The position numbers and the translations under genes were made by a program. Positions 16,825-24,149 of a DNA stretch of 64,000 nucleotides are shown here, one piece after another. Origin of the DNA: Neisseriaceae bacterium HSC-16F19 (GTDB taxonomy: Bacteria > Pseudomonadota > Gammaproteobacteria > Burkholderiales > Neisseriaceae); the NCBI RefSeq assembly GCF_024171525.1, contig NZ_JALJZY010000003.1, forward strand, positions 1-64,000, in the 5' to 3' direction. How positions within the stretch are numbered: position 1 is the first letter of the stretch; each line of letters starts with the position of its first letter. The notes beneath the pieces are model-generated. The model searched no databases. It was not told the origin of the DNA and saw only the letters and a list, made by a program, of their open reading frames with translations.

Positions 16825-17600
16825 TAGCTCAATGCGCGGTCCAAATGGGTATAACCGCCGTCCACATACAGCCATTGGCCGGTGGTGTGGGCCGAGCGCG
16901 GCGACAGCAGGAAGACCACGGTATCGGCAATTTCCTCGGCGGTGGTCATGCGCTGTCCGAGCGGAATTTTGGCGGTAATCGAGGCCAGTTTGGCTTCGGC
17001 ATCGTCAAAGCTGTCTATCCAGCGGCGGTAGAGCGGGGTCATCACTTCGGCGGGAATCACCGCATTCACGCGCACATTGTCGGCGAGCAAGGCCGCCGCC
17101 CATTCACGGGTCAGCGCCAAACGCGCGCCGTTGGCCGCCGCATAGGCACTGGTTTGGCCTTGGCCGGTGACGGCGGTTTTGGAGCCGATATTGACCACGC
17201 TGCCCTGGCTTTTGCGCAAATGCGGCAGGCAGTGGTGCATCAGCACAAAGTAATGCAGCAGGTTTTTGTCCAGCGACTGGCGGAACGCGGCGCCGTCGGC
17301 ATCCAGGCCCACGTTGTCGTTGACACCGGCATTGTTGACCAAACCGTCGATGCGGCCGTAAACCGACACCGCCTCGGCCACGGCGGCGGCACAGGCATCG
17401 TCATCGGTGAGCTCGGTGCGGATAAAACGGTATTCCGGCTGCAAGGCCGCCAGTTGTGCGGCAAAGTCTTCCTGCAAAGGCGAGCGCCCCAGAATCACCG
17501 GAACCGCACCTTCGGCGGCCAGACTCAGGCTGATGGCGGCACCGATACCGGCACCGCCGCCGCTGACCAAAACCACTTTGTTTTGTAAATGCAAATCCAT
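16824..17600 (-). CDS. short-chain dehydrogenase, probable L-fucose dehydrogenase
   Basis: The expected reaction is NAD(P)+-dependent oxidation of L-fucose to L-fuconolactone, the first step of the oxidative pathway. The 258-residue SDR protein has the cofactor loop SGGGAGIG (13-20), NNAG (89-92), S140 and Y153. The residue four after the tyrosine, the catalytic lysine in almost all SDRs, is N157 (codon AAC). The segment ALTREWAAALLADNVRVNAV and the PAEVMTPLYRRW region fit sugar dehydrogenases of this type. AAGGA precedes the ATG at 17600. It lies 124 bp downstream of the lactonase gene. Confidence 0.82.
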   Translation of the reverse strand: MDLHLQNKVVLVSGGGAGIGAAISLSLAAEGAVPVILGRSPLQEDFAAQLAALQPEYRFIRTELTDDDACAAAVAEAVSVYGRIDGLVNNAGVNDNVGLDADGAAFRQSLDKNLLHYFVLMHHCLPHLRKSQGSVVNIGSKTAVTGQGQTSAYAAANGARLALTREWAAALLADNVRVNAVIPAEVMTPLYRRWIDSFDDAEAKLASITAKIPLGQRMTTAEEIADTVVFLLSPRSAHTTGQWLYVDGGYTHLDRALS

Positions 17601-17650
17601 GTTTTTTGTCCTTAGGGCTGCCTGAAACGGTTTGCCGTACATCCTTATCA

Positions 17651-17706
17651 GTAGGTTGGGTTGAAGACCCAACATTTTGATATTGTTGGGTCTTTGACCC
17701 AAGCTA
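17651..17706. repeat. paired GTTGGGT palindromes
   Basis: Two inverted units read GTAGGTTGGGTTGAAGACCC and GTTGGGTCTTTGACCCAAGC, each a small hairpin, between the lactonase and dehydrogenase genes. A closely similar pair lies at 51780-51846 and a single unit at 285-309. Confidence 0.55.
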
Positions 17707-17724
17707 CGGCTGTCCGTTTTGTTT

Positions 17725-18564
17725 TCAGGCAGCCTGCAAACGGTAAATCCGCTGTGCATTGCCATATTCCGCTGCCGCGCGTTCGTCGGCACTCAAACCG
17801 AAACGGAAATCCTGCCAATGGCTGTGTACCTGGGCGTAGTCGTGGCCGCTCAAGGCACATACCGACCAATCCGAACCCCACATTACCCGCCCGGCACCAA
17901 ACAGTTCCAGCACCGTATCCACATGGGCGTACAGATCGGCGGCGGTGGCGCCGGGTCCGTATTCGGTCACCAGGCCGGAGATTTTCACCGCCACATGCGG
18001 CAAGGCCGCCAGTTGTGCCATCTGTTCCTGCCATGCGGCAAAGGCTTGGGGCCGGCCGAACTGCGGTTTGCCCAAGTGGTCCAACACCAGCCAGCCGCCG
18101 TCGCAACGGCGGGCAAAATCCGCCACAGCCGCCAAATCGGCCTGATGGCACAAGAGGTCATAGCTGAATCCGGCCTGCTGTGCCGCCTGCACGCCGCGCT
18201 GAAAATCGGCGCGCGCCCAGTATTGCGCCGGATTGGGCTCGTCCTGCACCAGATGGCGCCAGCCTTTCATCCAGGGCTCTCCGGCATAAGACGCCAAAGT
18301 ATCGGCCACATCGGCGGCGGTAAAATCCAGCCAGCCCACCACGCCGCACACCCATTCATGCTCGGCGGCCAGTTGCAGCAGAAAATCGTTTTCCGCCATA
18401 TCGCAACGCGCCTGCACCGCCACGGCTGCCTGCACGCCCAAAGCTTGCGCCTGCGGGGCAATGTGCTCGGGTAGGAGGTCCTGTTTCAGCGCCGGCATGG
18501 CATCGCTGATCCACGGATAATCCGCCGCGCGGTAACGCCAGAAATGGATGTGGGTGTCTATCAT
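17725..18564 (-). CDS. amidohydrolase, probable L-fucono-1,5-lactonase
   Basis: COG3618 amidohydrolases hydrolyse sugar lactones; here L-fuconolactone to L-fuconate is expected. The 279-residue protein starts with the metal motif MIDTHIHFWRY (HxH at residues 5-7). It has LDHLGKPQFGRP with the conserved histidine (about 165), the VKISGL segment and the terminal metal-site WGSDWSV (about 234-240). The gene starts 14 bases after the fuconate dehydratase stop, within the fucose operon. The family is certain; the substrate follows from neighbours. Confidence 0.88.
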   Translation of the reverse strand: MIDTHIHFWRYRAADYPWISDAMPALKQDLLPEHIAPQAQALGVQAAVAVQARCDMAENDFLLQLAAEHEWVCGVVGWLDFTAADVADTLASYAGEPWMKGWRHLVQDEPNPAQYWARADFQRGVQAAQQAGFSYDLLCHQADLAAVADFARRCDGGWLVLDHLGKPQFGRPQAFAAWQEQMAQLAALPHVAVKISGLVTEYGPGATAADLYAHVDTVLELFGAGRVMWGSDWSVCALSGHDYAQVHSHWQDFRFGLSADERAAAEYGNAQRIYRLQAA

Positions 18565-18578
18565 GGCGGCTTTCCCGA

Positions 18579-19856
18579 TCAGCCTTGGAAGCGGTAGGTT
18601 TGCAGCGATTCCGGCTTCATTTCAATGGAGAAGCCCGGCAGGCTGGGCGGCATATAGGCGGCGTTTTCAATCACGCAGGGGTCGATAAAATGCTCGTGCA
18701 AATGGTCGACATATTCGGTGACGCGGCCTTCTTTGCTGCCTGAAAAACACAAATAATCAATCATGGACAAATGCTGCACATACTCGCACAGGCCCACGCC
18801 GCCGGCATGGGGGCAGACTTTGAGGCCGTATTTGGCCGCCATCAGCAGCACCGACAGCACTTCGTTCACACCGCCCATGCGGCAGGCGTCAATCTGCACC
18901 ACATCAATGGCTTCGCGCATGATGAATTGCTTGAACATAATGCGGTTTTGGCACATTTCGCCGGTGGCTACCTGAATCGGCGCAATGGCGGCGCGGATGG
19001 CGCGGTGCGCTTCCACATCGTCGGGACTGGTCGGCTCTTCGATAAACCACGGCTTGGCAAAAGCCAGCTCCTGCACCCAGTCTATCGCCTGCTGGCGCTC
19101 CCACACCTGGTTGGCATCGATCATCAGCTGACGCCCGTCGCCGATGATGCTGCGGGCAATGCGCACGCGGCGTTTGTCGTCTTCCAGATTTTGGCCGACC
19201 TTGAGCTTGATGTAGTTAAAGCCCTCGTCCACCGCTTCCTGGCACAAACGCGCCAGTTTTTCGTCGCTGTAGCCCAGCCATCCGGCGGAAGTGGTGTAAC
19301 AGGGATAACCTTCGGCCAGCAAGGTTTGCAGGCGCTCGTCCTTGCCTGCGGCGGCACGTTGCAGCAGGGTCAGCGCTTCCTCACGGGTGATGCAGTCGGT
19401 GAGATAGCGGAAATCGATGCAGTCGACCAATTGTTCCGGCGACATATCCGCCACCAGGCGCCAAACCGGCTTGCCCGCCGCCTTGGCCCACAAATCCCAC
19501 ACCGCATTGACCACGGCACCGGCGGCCAAATGCATGGCGCCTTTGTCCGGACCAATCCAGCGCAGCTGGCTGTCGCCGGTGAGCTTGCGCCAAAACACGC
19601 CCGGGGCTGCCTGAACTTCATCCAGCGTCAGACCCACCACCAAGTGGCGCATGGCTTCGATGGCGGCACAGCAAATATCGTTGCCGCGACCGATGGTAAA
19701 GGTGAGGCCGTGGCCCTGGTGTTCGCCGTCGGTTTTCAAAATCACATAGGCGGCGGAGTAATCCGGGTCCGGATTCATGGCGTCCGAGCCGTCCAGCTGT
19801 TGCGAAGTGGGGAAGCGGATGTCCAGCACTTCCATATCGGTAATGGTGATACCCAT
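18579..19856 (-). CDS. L-fuconate dehydratase
   Basis: This enolase-superfamily enzyme dehydrates L-fuconate to 2-keto-3-deoxy-L-fuconate with Mg2+. The 425-residue length fits the FucD family. Visible residues are the KLK base pair (K217, K219), metal ligands D247 (IDAN), E273 (IEEP) and E300 (GE), and H350 in CPHAGGVGL. All are offset by one from those recalled for the Xanthomonas enzyme. It is the third gene of the operon, 11 bases after the hydrolase gene. It is the most substrate-specific member of the island and anchors the pathway assignment. Confidence 0.93.
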   Translation of the reverse strand: MGITITDMEVLDIRFPTSQQLDGSDAMNPDPDYSAAYVILKTDGEHQGHGLTFTIGRGNDICCAAIEAMRHLVVGLTLDEVQAAPGVFWRKLTGDSQLRWIGPDKGAMHLAAGAVVNAVWDLWAKAAGKPVWRLVADMSPEQLVDCIDFRYLTDCITREEALTLLQRAAAGKDERLQTLLAEGYPCYTTSAGWLGYSDEKLARLCQEAVDEGFNYIKLKVGQNLEDDKRRVRIARSIIGDGRQLMIDANQVWERQQAIDWVQELAFAKPWFIEEPTSPDDVEAHRAIRAAIAPIQVATGEMCQNRIMFKQFIMREAIDVVQIDACRMGGVNEVLSVLLMAAKYGLKVCPHAGGVGLCEYVQHLSMIDYLCFSGSKEGRVTEYVDHLHEHFIDPCVIENAAYMPPSLPGFSIEMKPESLQTYRFQG

Positions 19857-19867
19857 AATCTTTCCTG

Positions 19868-20710
19868 TTATTTAGCCTGAACCACGTGCTGTGTTTGTTC
19901 GCCCAAGCCTTCAATGCCCAAGCGGATGACCTGACCTGCTTTAAGATAGACCGGCGGCGTCTGGCCCAAGCCCACACCCGGCGGCGTACCGGTGGAAATC
20001 ACATCGCCCGGCTGTAAACTCATAAAACGGCTCAGATAGCTGACAATCTCGGGAATGCGGAAAATCATGGTGCGGCTGTTGCCGTCCTGATAACGCTTGC
20101 CGTCCACCTCCAGCCACATGGCCAGATTGTGCGGGTCTGCAATCTCGTCGCGGGTCACCAGCCACGGCCCCATGGGCCCGAAGGTGTCGCAACCCTTGCC
20201 CTTGTCCCAAGTACCGCCGCGCTCCAGCTGGAATTCGCGCTCGGACACATCGTTAATCACGCAGAAACCGGCCACATGCTCCATGGCGTCGGCCTCGTCG
20301 ATATAACGGCCGCCTTTGCCGATGACCACACCGAGCTCGATTTCCCAGTCGGTTTTGTGCGAGCCGCGCGGAATTTCCACATCGTCGTTGGGACCGCTGA
20401 TGGCGCTGGTCCATTTATTGAAAATCACCGGCTCGCTCGGTACTTCGGCACCGGTTTCTGCGGCGTGGTCGGAATAATTCAGGCCGATACAGATAAACTT
20501 GCCCACCTTGCCCACGCACGCACCCAAGCGGGTGTCGGCCGGCACTTCCGGCAGCGTGCTCCAGTCGGCGGCACGGATTGTGTCCAATTCATGCGCCAAA
20601 ACATGGCCGTCGATGTCGGCCACAATGCCGGACAAATCGCGGATGCGGCCTTCCTTGTCCACCACGCCGGGCTTTTCCTGCCCTTTGGCACCAAAACGCA
20701 ATAATTTCAT
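19868..20710 (-). CDS. FAH-family hydrolase, probable 2,4-diketo-3-deoxy-L-fuconate hydrolase
   Basis: The expected reaction is C-C cleavage of 2,4-diketo-3-deoxy-L-fuconate to pyruvate and L-lactate. The 280-residue protein has the fumarylacetoacetate-hydrolase fold with GLNYSDHAAE (about 78-87), DWEIELGVVIG (metal glutamates, about 120-130) and STGTPPGVG (about 240-248). AGGAGA precedes the ATG at 20710; an extension of ten codons has no ribosome site. It lies 17 bases after the upstream dehydrogenase gene. Family is clear, substrate by context. Confidence 0.88.
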   Translation of the reverse strand: MKLLRFGAKGQEKPGVVDKEGRIRDLSGIVADIDGHVLAHELDTIRAADWSTLPEVPADTRLGACVGKVGKFICIGLNYSDHAAETGAEVPSEPVIFNKWTSAISGPNDDVEIPRGSHKTDWEIELGVVIGKGGRYIDEADAMEHVAGFCVINDVSEREFQLERGGTWDKGKGCDTFGPMGPWLVTRDEIADPHNLAMWLEVDGKRYQDGNSRTMIFRIPEIVSYLSRFMSLQPGDVISTGTPPGVGLGQTPPVYLKAGQVIRLGIEGLGEQTQHVVQAK

Positions 20711-20727
20711 CTGTATCTCCTGTTGAA

Positions 20728-21480
20728 TTAATTGGACCAACCGCCGTCGATAATCTGGCAGGTACCGGTGGTAAAGGCCGACTCATCCGCAGCCAGATAC
20801 ACCGCCAGCGCCGCGATTTCGGCATCTTTGCCGATGCGGCCCATGGGTTGGCGCGCCACAAAGGCGGCATAGACTTCTTCTACCGATTTGCCCTGCGCCG
20901 CCGCCTGTTCGGCAATGCGCTCATGCAGAGAAGGCGATTCCACCGTACCCGGGCAAATGGCATTGCAGCGGATGCCGCGGGTGACATAATCGGCGGCCAC
21001 GGATTTGGTCAGACCAATAACCGCCGCCTTGCTCACGCTGTAGGCAAAGCGGTTGGGCACGCCCTTCACGCTGGAAGCGGCGGAAGACATATTGATAATG
21101 GAGCCGCCGCCTTGGGCCAGCATCTTGGGCAGCACCGCCTGAATGGTGGCGAACATGGACATCACATTGATGTCCCACGAGCGCTGCATATCCGCGGCCG
21201 AGGCTGCCTGAACATCTCCGGCGGCCACCCATCCGGCGCAGTTAAACAGCACATCCACCTTGGGTAAATCGTTGAAAAACCGCCCAATCGCTGCCGCATC
21301 GGTCACATCCAGCACCGCCGTGCGGATGCCGGGCGCTTCGGCACGCAGGCTTTCCAAAGCGGCCTCATTAATATCGGTGGCCCATACTTCGGCCCCTTCG
21401 CGCGCATAAGCCAGCGCCGAAGCACGGCCTATGCCTTGTCCGGCGGCGGTCACCACACAGACTTTGTCTGCCAAACGCAT
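20728..21480 (-). CDS. short-chain dehydrogenase, probable 2-keto-3-deoxy-L-fuconate dehydrogenase
   Basis: It is expected to oxidise 2-keto-3-deoxy-L-fuconate at C4 with NAD+, giving the diketo compound cleaved by the next enzyme. The 250-residue protein has a full SDR set: TAAGQGIG (11-18), NCAG, the catalytic serine in MSSAAS and an intact YSVSK. The C-terminal TGTCQIIDGGWSN is typical of this family. It is the first gene of the fucose operon, facing the regulator gene across a 159-bp promoter region. Confidence 0.87.
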   Translation of the reverse strand: MRLADKVCVVTAAGQGIGRASALAYAREGAEVWATDINEAALESLRAEAPGIRTAVLDVTDAAAIGRFFNDLPKVDVLFNCAGWVAAGDVQAASAADMQRSWDINVMSMFATIQAVLPKMLAQGGGSIINMSSAASSVKGVPNRFAYSVSKAAVIGLTKSVAADYVTRGIRCNAICPGTVESPSLHERIAEQAAAQGKSVEEVYAAFVARQPMGRIGKDAEIAALAVYLAADESAFTTGTCQIIDGGWSN

Positions 21481-21535
21481 AAAGACTCCTTTATACTCAC
21501 GGATACCGGCACCCCGCCGGCCTCAATTTCGGCGC

Positions 21536-21564
21536 ATCATAACCAAAACAACTGGTCTGTACAA
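21536..21564 (-). promoter_or_regulatory. promoter of the L-fucose catabolic operon
   Basis: On the minus strand a -35 box TTGTAC (21559-21564) and a -10 box TATGAT (21536-21541) are spaced by 17 bp. The start codon of the first fucose gene is about 55 bases downstream. The -35 lies inside the operator palindrome, so regulator binding should block this promoter. Confidence 0.6.
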
Positions 21565-21574
21565 TATACCAGTT
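21550..21574. promoter_or_regulatory. probable operator of the GntR/FadR-type regulator
   Basis: AACTGGT and ACCAGTT form a perfect 7-bp inverted repeat around 11 bp, between two divergent transcription units. GntR proteins of the FadR group bind palindromes with GT/AC half-sites. Binding is inferred. Confidence 0.55.
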
Positions 21575-21600
21575 TACTTTTTTACACTTTTTGTTAAGAT
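21573..21600 (+). promoter_or_regulatory. putative promoter of the GntR-type regulator gene
   Basis: TTTACT (21573-21578) and TAAGAT (21595-21600) are spaced by 16 bp and stand 39 bases before the regulator ATG. The left box overlaps the operator, suggesting autoregulation. Confidence 0.4.
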
Positions 21601-21639
21601 GCAGCCATAAAACCAATTCAATACGGCACGCAAACCCCC

Positions 21640-22395
21640 ATGGATACTGCATTGCACAATCAGCGCATCTACCAAAAAATCGCTGCCCACATCCGCGGAC
21701 AAATCGAAAGCGGGCAATACCGCGAAGGCGAAGCCCTGCCCAGCGAACGCGACCTGGCCAAACAGTTGCAGGTGAGCCGCACTTCGGTGCGCGAAGCCAT
21801 TATTGCCTTGGAAGTCAGCGGCTTGGTGGAAGTAAAAATCGGCAGCGGCGTTTATGTGCGCACACCCGAACCGGCCCGACCAGTTGATTTGGCCTGGCCG
21901 GAAGACCCGGAACTGAGTCCGTTTTTGCAGGAACAGGAAGAAGTGTCGCCGTTTTCACTCTTGCAGGCGCGGCTGTTGATTGAACCGGAAGCCGCAGCAC
22001 TGGCGGCAGCCAATATGACCCCCGAAGCGCTGCTGGCGATTAAAGAAGCCTATCTGATGAATGTGTCCGACAATCTGATGCATTCCACCACCCACGTCGG
22101 CGACCGCCTGTTTCACATCCGCGTGGCCGAAGCCAGCGGCAACGACGCCTACGCCATGTTTATCCGCCAGTTGTTGGGCCACCGCTACGGCCAGCTGTTT
22201 TCCACCCTGCAACGGCTCTACACCCCCAAAGACATGCCCATGCGCTCGCAGCAGGAACACCTGACCGTGCTGATGGCGCTGGAGCAGGGCAATGCCCAAG
22301 CCGCGCGCCAACATATGGCCGAGCATATACAAAACGTGATTGACATCTTTTTGCGCACCCATCAGGGGGACGGCGAGTTTGTGTTGGACGAATAA
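21640..22395 (+). CDS. GntR-family regulator (FadR/FCD subfamily) of the fucose operon
   Basis: This 251-residue protein has a winged helix at about residues 8-75 (IAAHIRGQIESGQYREGEAL, PSERDLAKQLQVSRTSVREA). An FCD sensory domain (about 95-240) follows, with the acidic and histidine residues (for example DRLFHIRVAEASGND) that bind metal and organic acids. Regulators of this type commonly sense uronate or aldonate intermediates and release DNA. Its divergent position against the fucose genes, with a shared palindrome, makes it their likely local repressor. The effector is not deducible. Confidence 0.9.
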   Translation: MDTALHNQRIYQKIAAHIRGQIESGQYREGEALPSERDLAKQLQVSRTSVREAIIALEVSGLVEVKIGSGVYVRTPEPARPVDLAWPEDPELSPFLQEQEEVSPFSLLQARLLIEPEAAALAAANMTPEALLAIKEAYLMNVSDNLMHSTTHVGDRLFHIRVAEASGNDAYAMFIRQLLGHRYGQLFSTLQRLYTPKDMPMRSQQEHLTVLMALEQGNAQAARQHMAEHIQNVIDIFLRTHQGDGEFVLDE

Positions 22396-22451
22396 ACAGC
22401 TTGAGACCTTTGCAAAACCCGATATACGAAGCCCAATACAACACCACCGTC

Positions 22452-22471
22452 ATTCCCGCGAACGCGGGAAT
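22452..22471. repeat. dRS3 palindrome 1
   Basis: ATTCCC-N8-GGGAAT exactly matches the neisserial dRS3 consensus (here with GCGAACGC in the middle). dRS3 units are known sites for phage integration and recombination in Neisseria. Confidence 0.85.
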
Positions 22472-22528
22472 CCATGTGAAAATCTAAGAAACCACTATAA
22501 AACAATGGATTCTTAAACGGATAAATGG

Positions 22529-22548
22529 ATTCCCGCGTTCGCGGGAAT
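22529..22548. repeat. dRS3 palindrome 2
   Basis: ATTCCC-N8-GGGAAT with GCGTTCGC in the middle, the reverse complement of the unit 58 bp upstream. Together they form an inverted pair inside the MITE. Confidence 0.85.
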
Positions 22549-22604
22549 GACGGCAGCTAAAGTTTTAGGCTGCCTGAAGGCAGTTTTGCAAAGGTCTCAG
22601 CTTT

Positions 22605-22710
22605 TATAGTCGACTAAAATAAGAATGAGACAAGGCAGCAAGCCGCAGACAGTACAGATAGTACGGCAAGGCGCAGTAACGCCGTATCATTCTTATTTTA
22701 AATGACTATA
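22605..22710. mobile_element. Correia-like element (106 bp), copy 2
   Basis: Ends TATAGTCGACTAAAATAAGAA and TTCTTATTTTAAATGACTATA enclose the Correia core phrase CAGACAGTACAGATAGTACG. It has the same length as copies 1 and 3 and lies five bases from the end of the MITE. Confidence 0.82.
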
Positions 22711-22715
22711 TGATG

Positions 22716-22746
22716 TTTTCAGGCAGCCTTAAAGGCTGCCTGAAAA
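22716..22746. terminator. inverted DUS pair in the repeat cluster
   Basis: TTTTCAGGCAGCC and GGCTGCCTGAAAA form a 13-bp stem with a short loop. It is the first ordinary terminator-like hairpin after the regulator gene, 321 bases past its stop. Confidence 0.5.
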
Positions 22747-22799
22747 TGTAAACAGGAACGCAGATTCTGCAAGCAACCAAAACGGATACTCGATACCTG

Positions 22800-22982
22800 A
22801 TACCAATTTAAAAATTTAATCTAAATATTAACGGGCTACCTGAAACAGATTCTGCGACTCCGCTACGCTACGCGCAGAATGACGGATTGCTGTCATCCTG
22901 CGCGCAGTCGCAGGATCTTGATCAAGTTCATGCACGTTATAAAGTGGACTTTTCCACTCAGATTAATTTTTTGAATTGGTAT
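22800..22982. repeat. 183-bp repeat, copy 2
   Basis: The ends ATACCAATTTAAAAATTTAA and AATTTTTTGAATTGGTAT are inverted repeats. The inside is the reverse complement of copy 3 (57166-57348) with the same total length, including the GTCGCAGGATC and GCAGATTC-type stems. No reading frame is convincing. Confidence 0.7.
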
Positions 22983-23058
22983 GATACCCGGCCTCCGTAT
23001 AGTCAAACCCATCGATAAGCATTACACTGCACCCCTGTTTTTCCGAACCCGTCCGAAT

Positions 23059-23550
23059 ATGCAACGCTTCTGGAGTGCCTGGCCGGTCTATCTGCTCTTG
23101 GCCGACCTGATTTACGGCCTCGGCCTCAACCTCGCCGACAGCCTGTCTTTGCGCGACAGCCGCCTCTCTCCCGCTGCCGGTTTGCCGGTGGCGCCGGAAA
23201 TTGCCTTCAGCGGCCTGCAATTGCTGGCCAACGGCGGCATGGTATTGGTGATGGCTTGGGGTTTTGTCCATTTGTTGCGCCTCAACCGCCATGTCGTGCA
23301 CAAACAGCCCTACCCGCTGACACCGCTGCGCCTGACCGCCCTCGGCGTGGTACTGGCCTTCAGCCTGCCCGCCTGGTGGCACGGCGCCTGGTCGCTGTGG
23401 GCGCTGACGGAAGGCCGCCTCACCTTCGCCTGGGACAATCCGCGCTATCTGGCCTTTGTGATACTGCAGCCCTACCCCGCCGCCCTGTGCCTGCTGCGCC
23501 TGTGGCAAAACCGCACCCGCAAGACAGGTCCTACACCAAGCGTTGCATAG
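23059..23550 (+). CDS. small hydrophobic membrane protein of unknown function
   Basis: This 163-residue product is not recognised. It has about four hydrophobic stretches (near residues 7-25, 50-72, 88-110 and 130-150) with a short basic C-terminus, consistent with an inner-membrane protein. The chosen ATG (MQRFWSAW) follows the end of the 183-bp repeat; an in-frame ATG at 22981 lies within the repeat end and is unlikely. The ribosome site is weak. A MITE begins three bases after the stop. Confidence 0.6.
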   Translation: MQRFWSAWPVYLLLADLIYGLGLNLADSLSLRDSRLSPAAGLPVAPEIAFSGLQLLANGGMVLVMAWGFVHLLRLNRHVVHKQPYPLTPLRLTALGVVLAFSLPAWWHGAWSLWALTEGRLTFAWDNPRYLAFVILQPYPAALCLLRLWQNRTRKTGPTPSVA

Positions 23551-23553
23551 GCT

Positions 23554-23718
23554 GAGACCTTTGCAAAACCCTGAACAGGCAAGGATGTGTGCCGTAGGGT
23601 GGGCATGCTTGCCCACCTATATTTCATGATAATCAGTAACTTAAAATGGTGTGCAGGCATGCCCACCCTACCCATGTCCTGATTGGCTGCTGCATCGCCC
23701 AGGTTTTGCAAAGGCCTT
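23554..23718. mobile_element. MITE with IS1106-like ends, degraded copy B
   Basis: The left end GAGACCTTTGCAAAAC is intact. The right end GTTTTGCAAAGGCCTT has decayed in its outer bases. The 165-bp interior holds a GTAGGGTGGGCATGCTTGCC palindrome and its inverted partner, and no coding sequence. Confidence 0.6.
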
Positions 23719-23820
23719 ATACATCGGTAAAACTTCGGCAAATACAGTTAAGCCGTTTGAGTGCGGCTAAAGCGGCAGGCATAATCGCGCTTCGTTTTAT
23801 CCTCATTACGGAGCATACGC

Positions 23821-24057
23821 ATGAAAAAATCCTTATTATTGCTGGCCGCCGCCGGCACCCTCGCCGCCTGCGCGGGCAGTAAAAAACCGGCAGACGAACA
23901 AATCGGCATGGCCAATCCGGCCTCGGTGTTCTGCGAACAGCAAGGCGGCCGCCTGGAGCCGAAAAAAGACGCCCAAGGCAACGAATACGCCCTGTGCCAC
24001 CTGCCCGACGGCCGTGTTATCGAAGAATGGGAATTCTTCCGCAGCCAGCAGAAATAA
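23821..24057 (+). CDS. DUF333 lipoprotein
   Basis: This 78-residue lipoprotein belongs to the DUF333 family (putative hemolysin-like, YoaF-like), whose function is unknown. The signal ends in the lipobox LAAC (lipidated C17). The domain fills the rest: ANPASVFCEQQGGRLE, the second cysteine in YALCHLPDGR and the terminal EEWEFFR. Two conserved cysteines (about residues 39 and 58) may form a disulfide. It stands alone between a MITE and a convergent terminator. Confidence 0.88.
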   Translation: MKKSLLLLAAAGTLAACAGSKKPADEQIGMANPASVFCEQQGGRLEPKKDAQGNEYALCHLPDGRVIEEWEFFRSQQK

Positions 24058-24079
24058 TCCGGAATATACATCCCCACAA

Positions 24080-24119
24080 ACGTTTTCAGGCAGCCTAAAG
24101 GCTGCCTGAAAACGTTTTT
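24080..24119. terminator. bidirectional DUS-pair terminator
   Basis: ACGTTTTCAGGCAGCC pairs with GGCTGCCTGAAAACGT around a 4-base loop, with T-runs on both sides. It lies between the convergent DUF333 and autotransporter genes. Confidence 0.75.
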
Positions 24120-24149
24120 ACTGCTGCAAACTTCAGCGGTCGGTATCTC

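Larger units (their letters stand above)
22402..22599. mobile_element. MITE with IS1106-like ends, copy A
   Basis: The 17-bp ends TGAGACCTTTGCAAAAC and GTTTTGCAAAGGTCTCA are perfect inverted repeats and match the ends known for the neisserial IS5-family element IS1106. No transposase is encoded in the 198 bp. AGCTT flanks GAGACC..GGTCTC on both sides, a probable 5-bp target duplication. The interior carries two dRS3 palindromes. It starts seven bases after the regulator stop. Confidence 0.75.

Noticed and set aside
22402..22982. CRISPR array in the repeat cluster between the GntR and membrane-protein genes
   Set aside because: The repeats are palindromes and inverted elements of different types, not regularly spaced direct repeats with unique spacers, and there are no cas genes.
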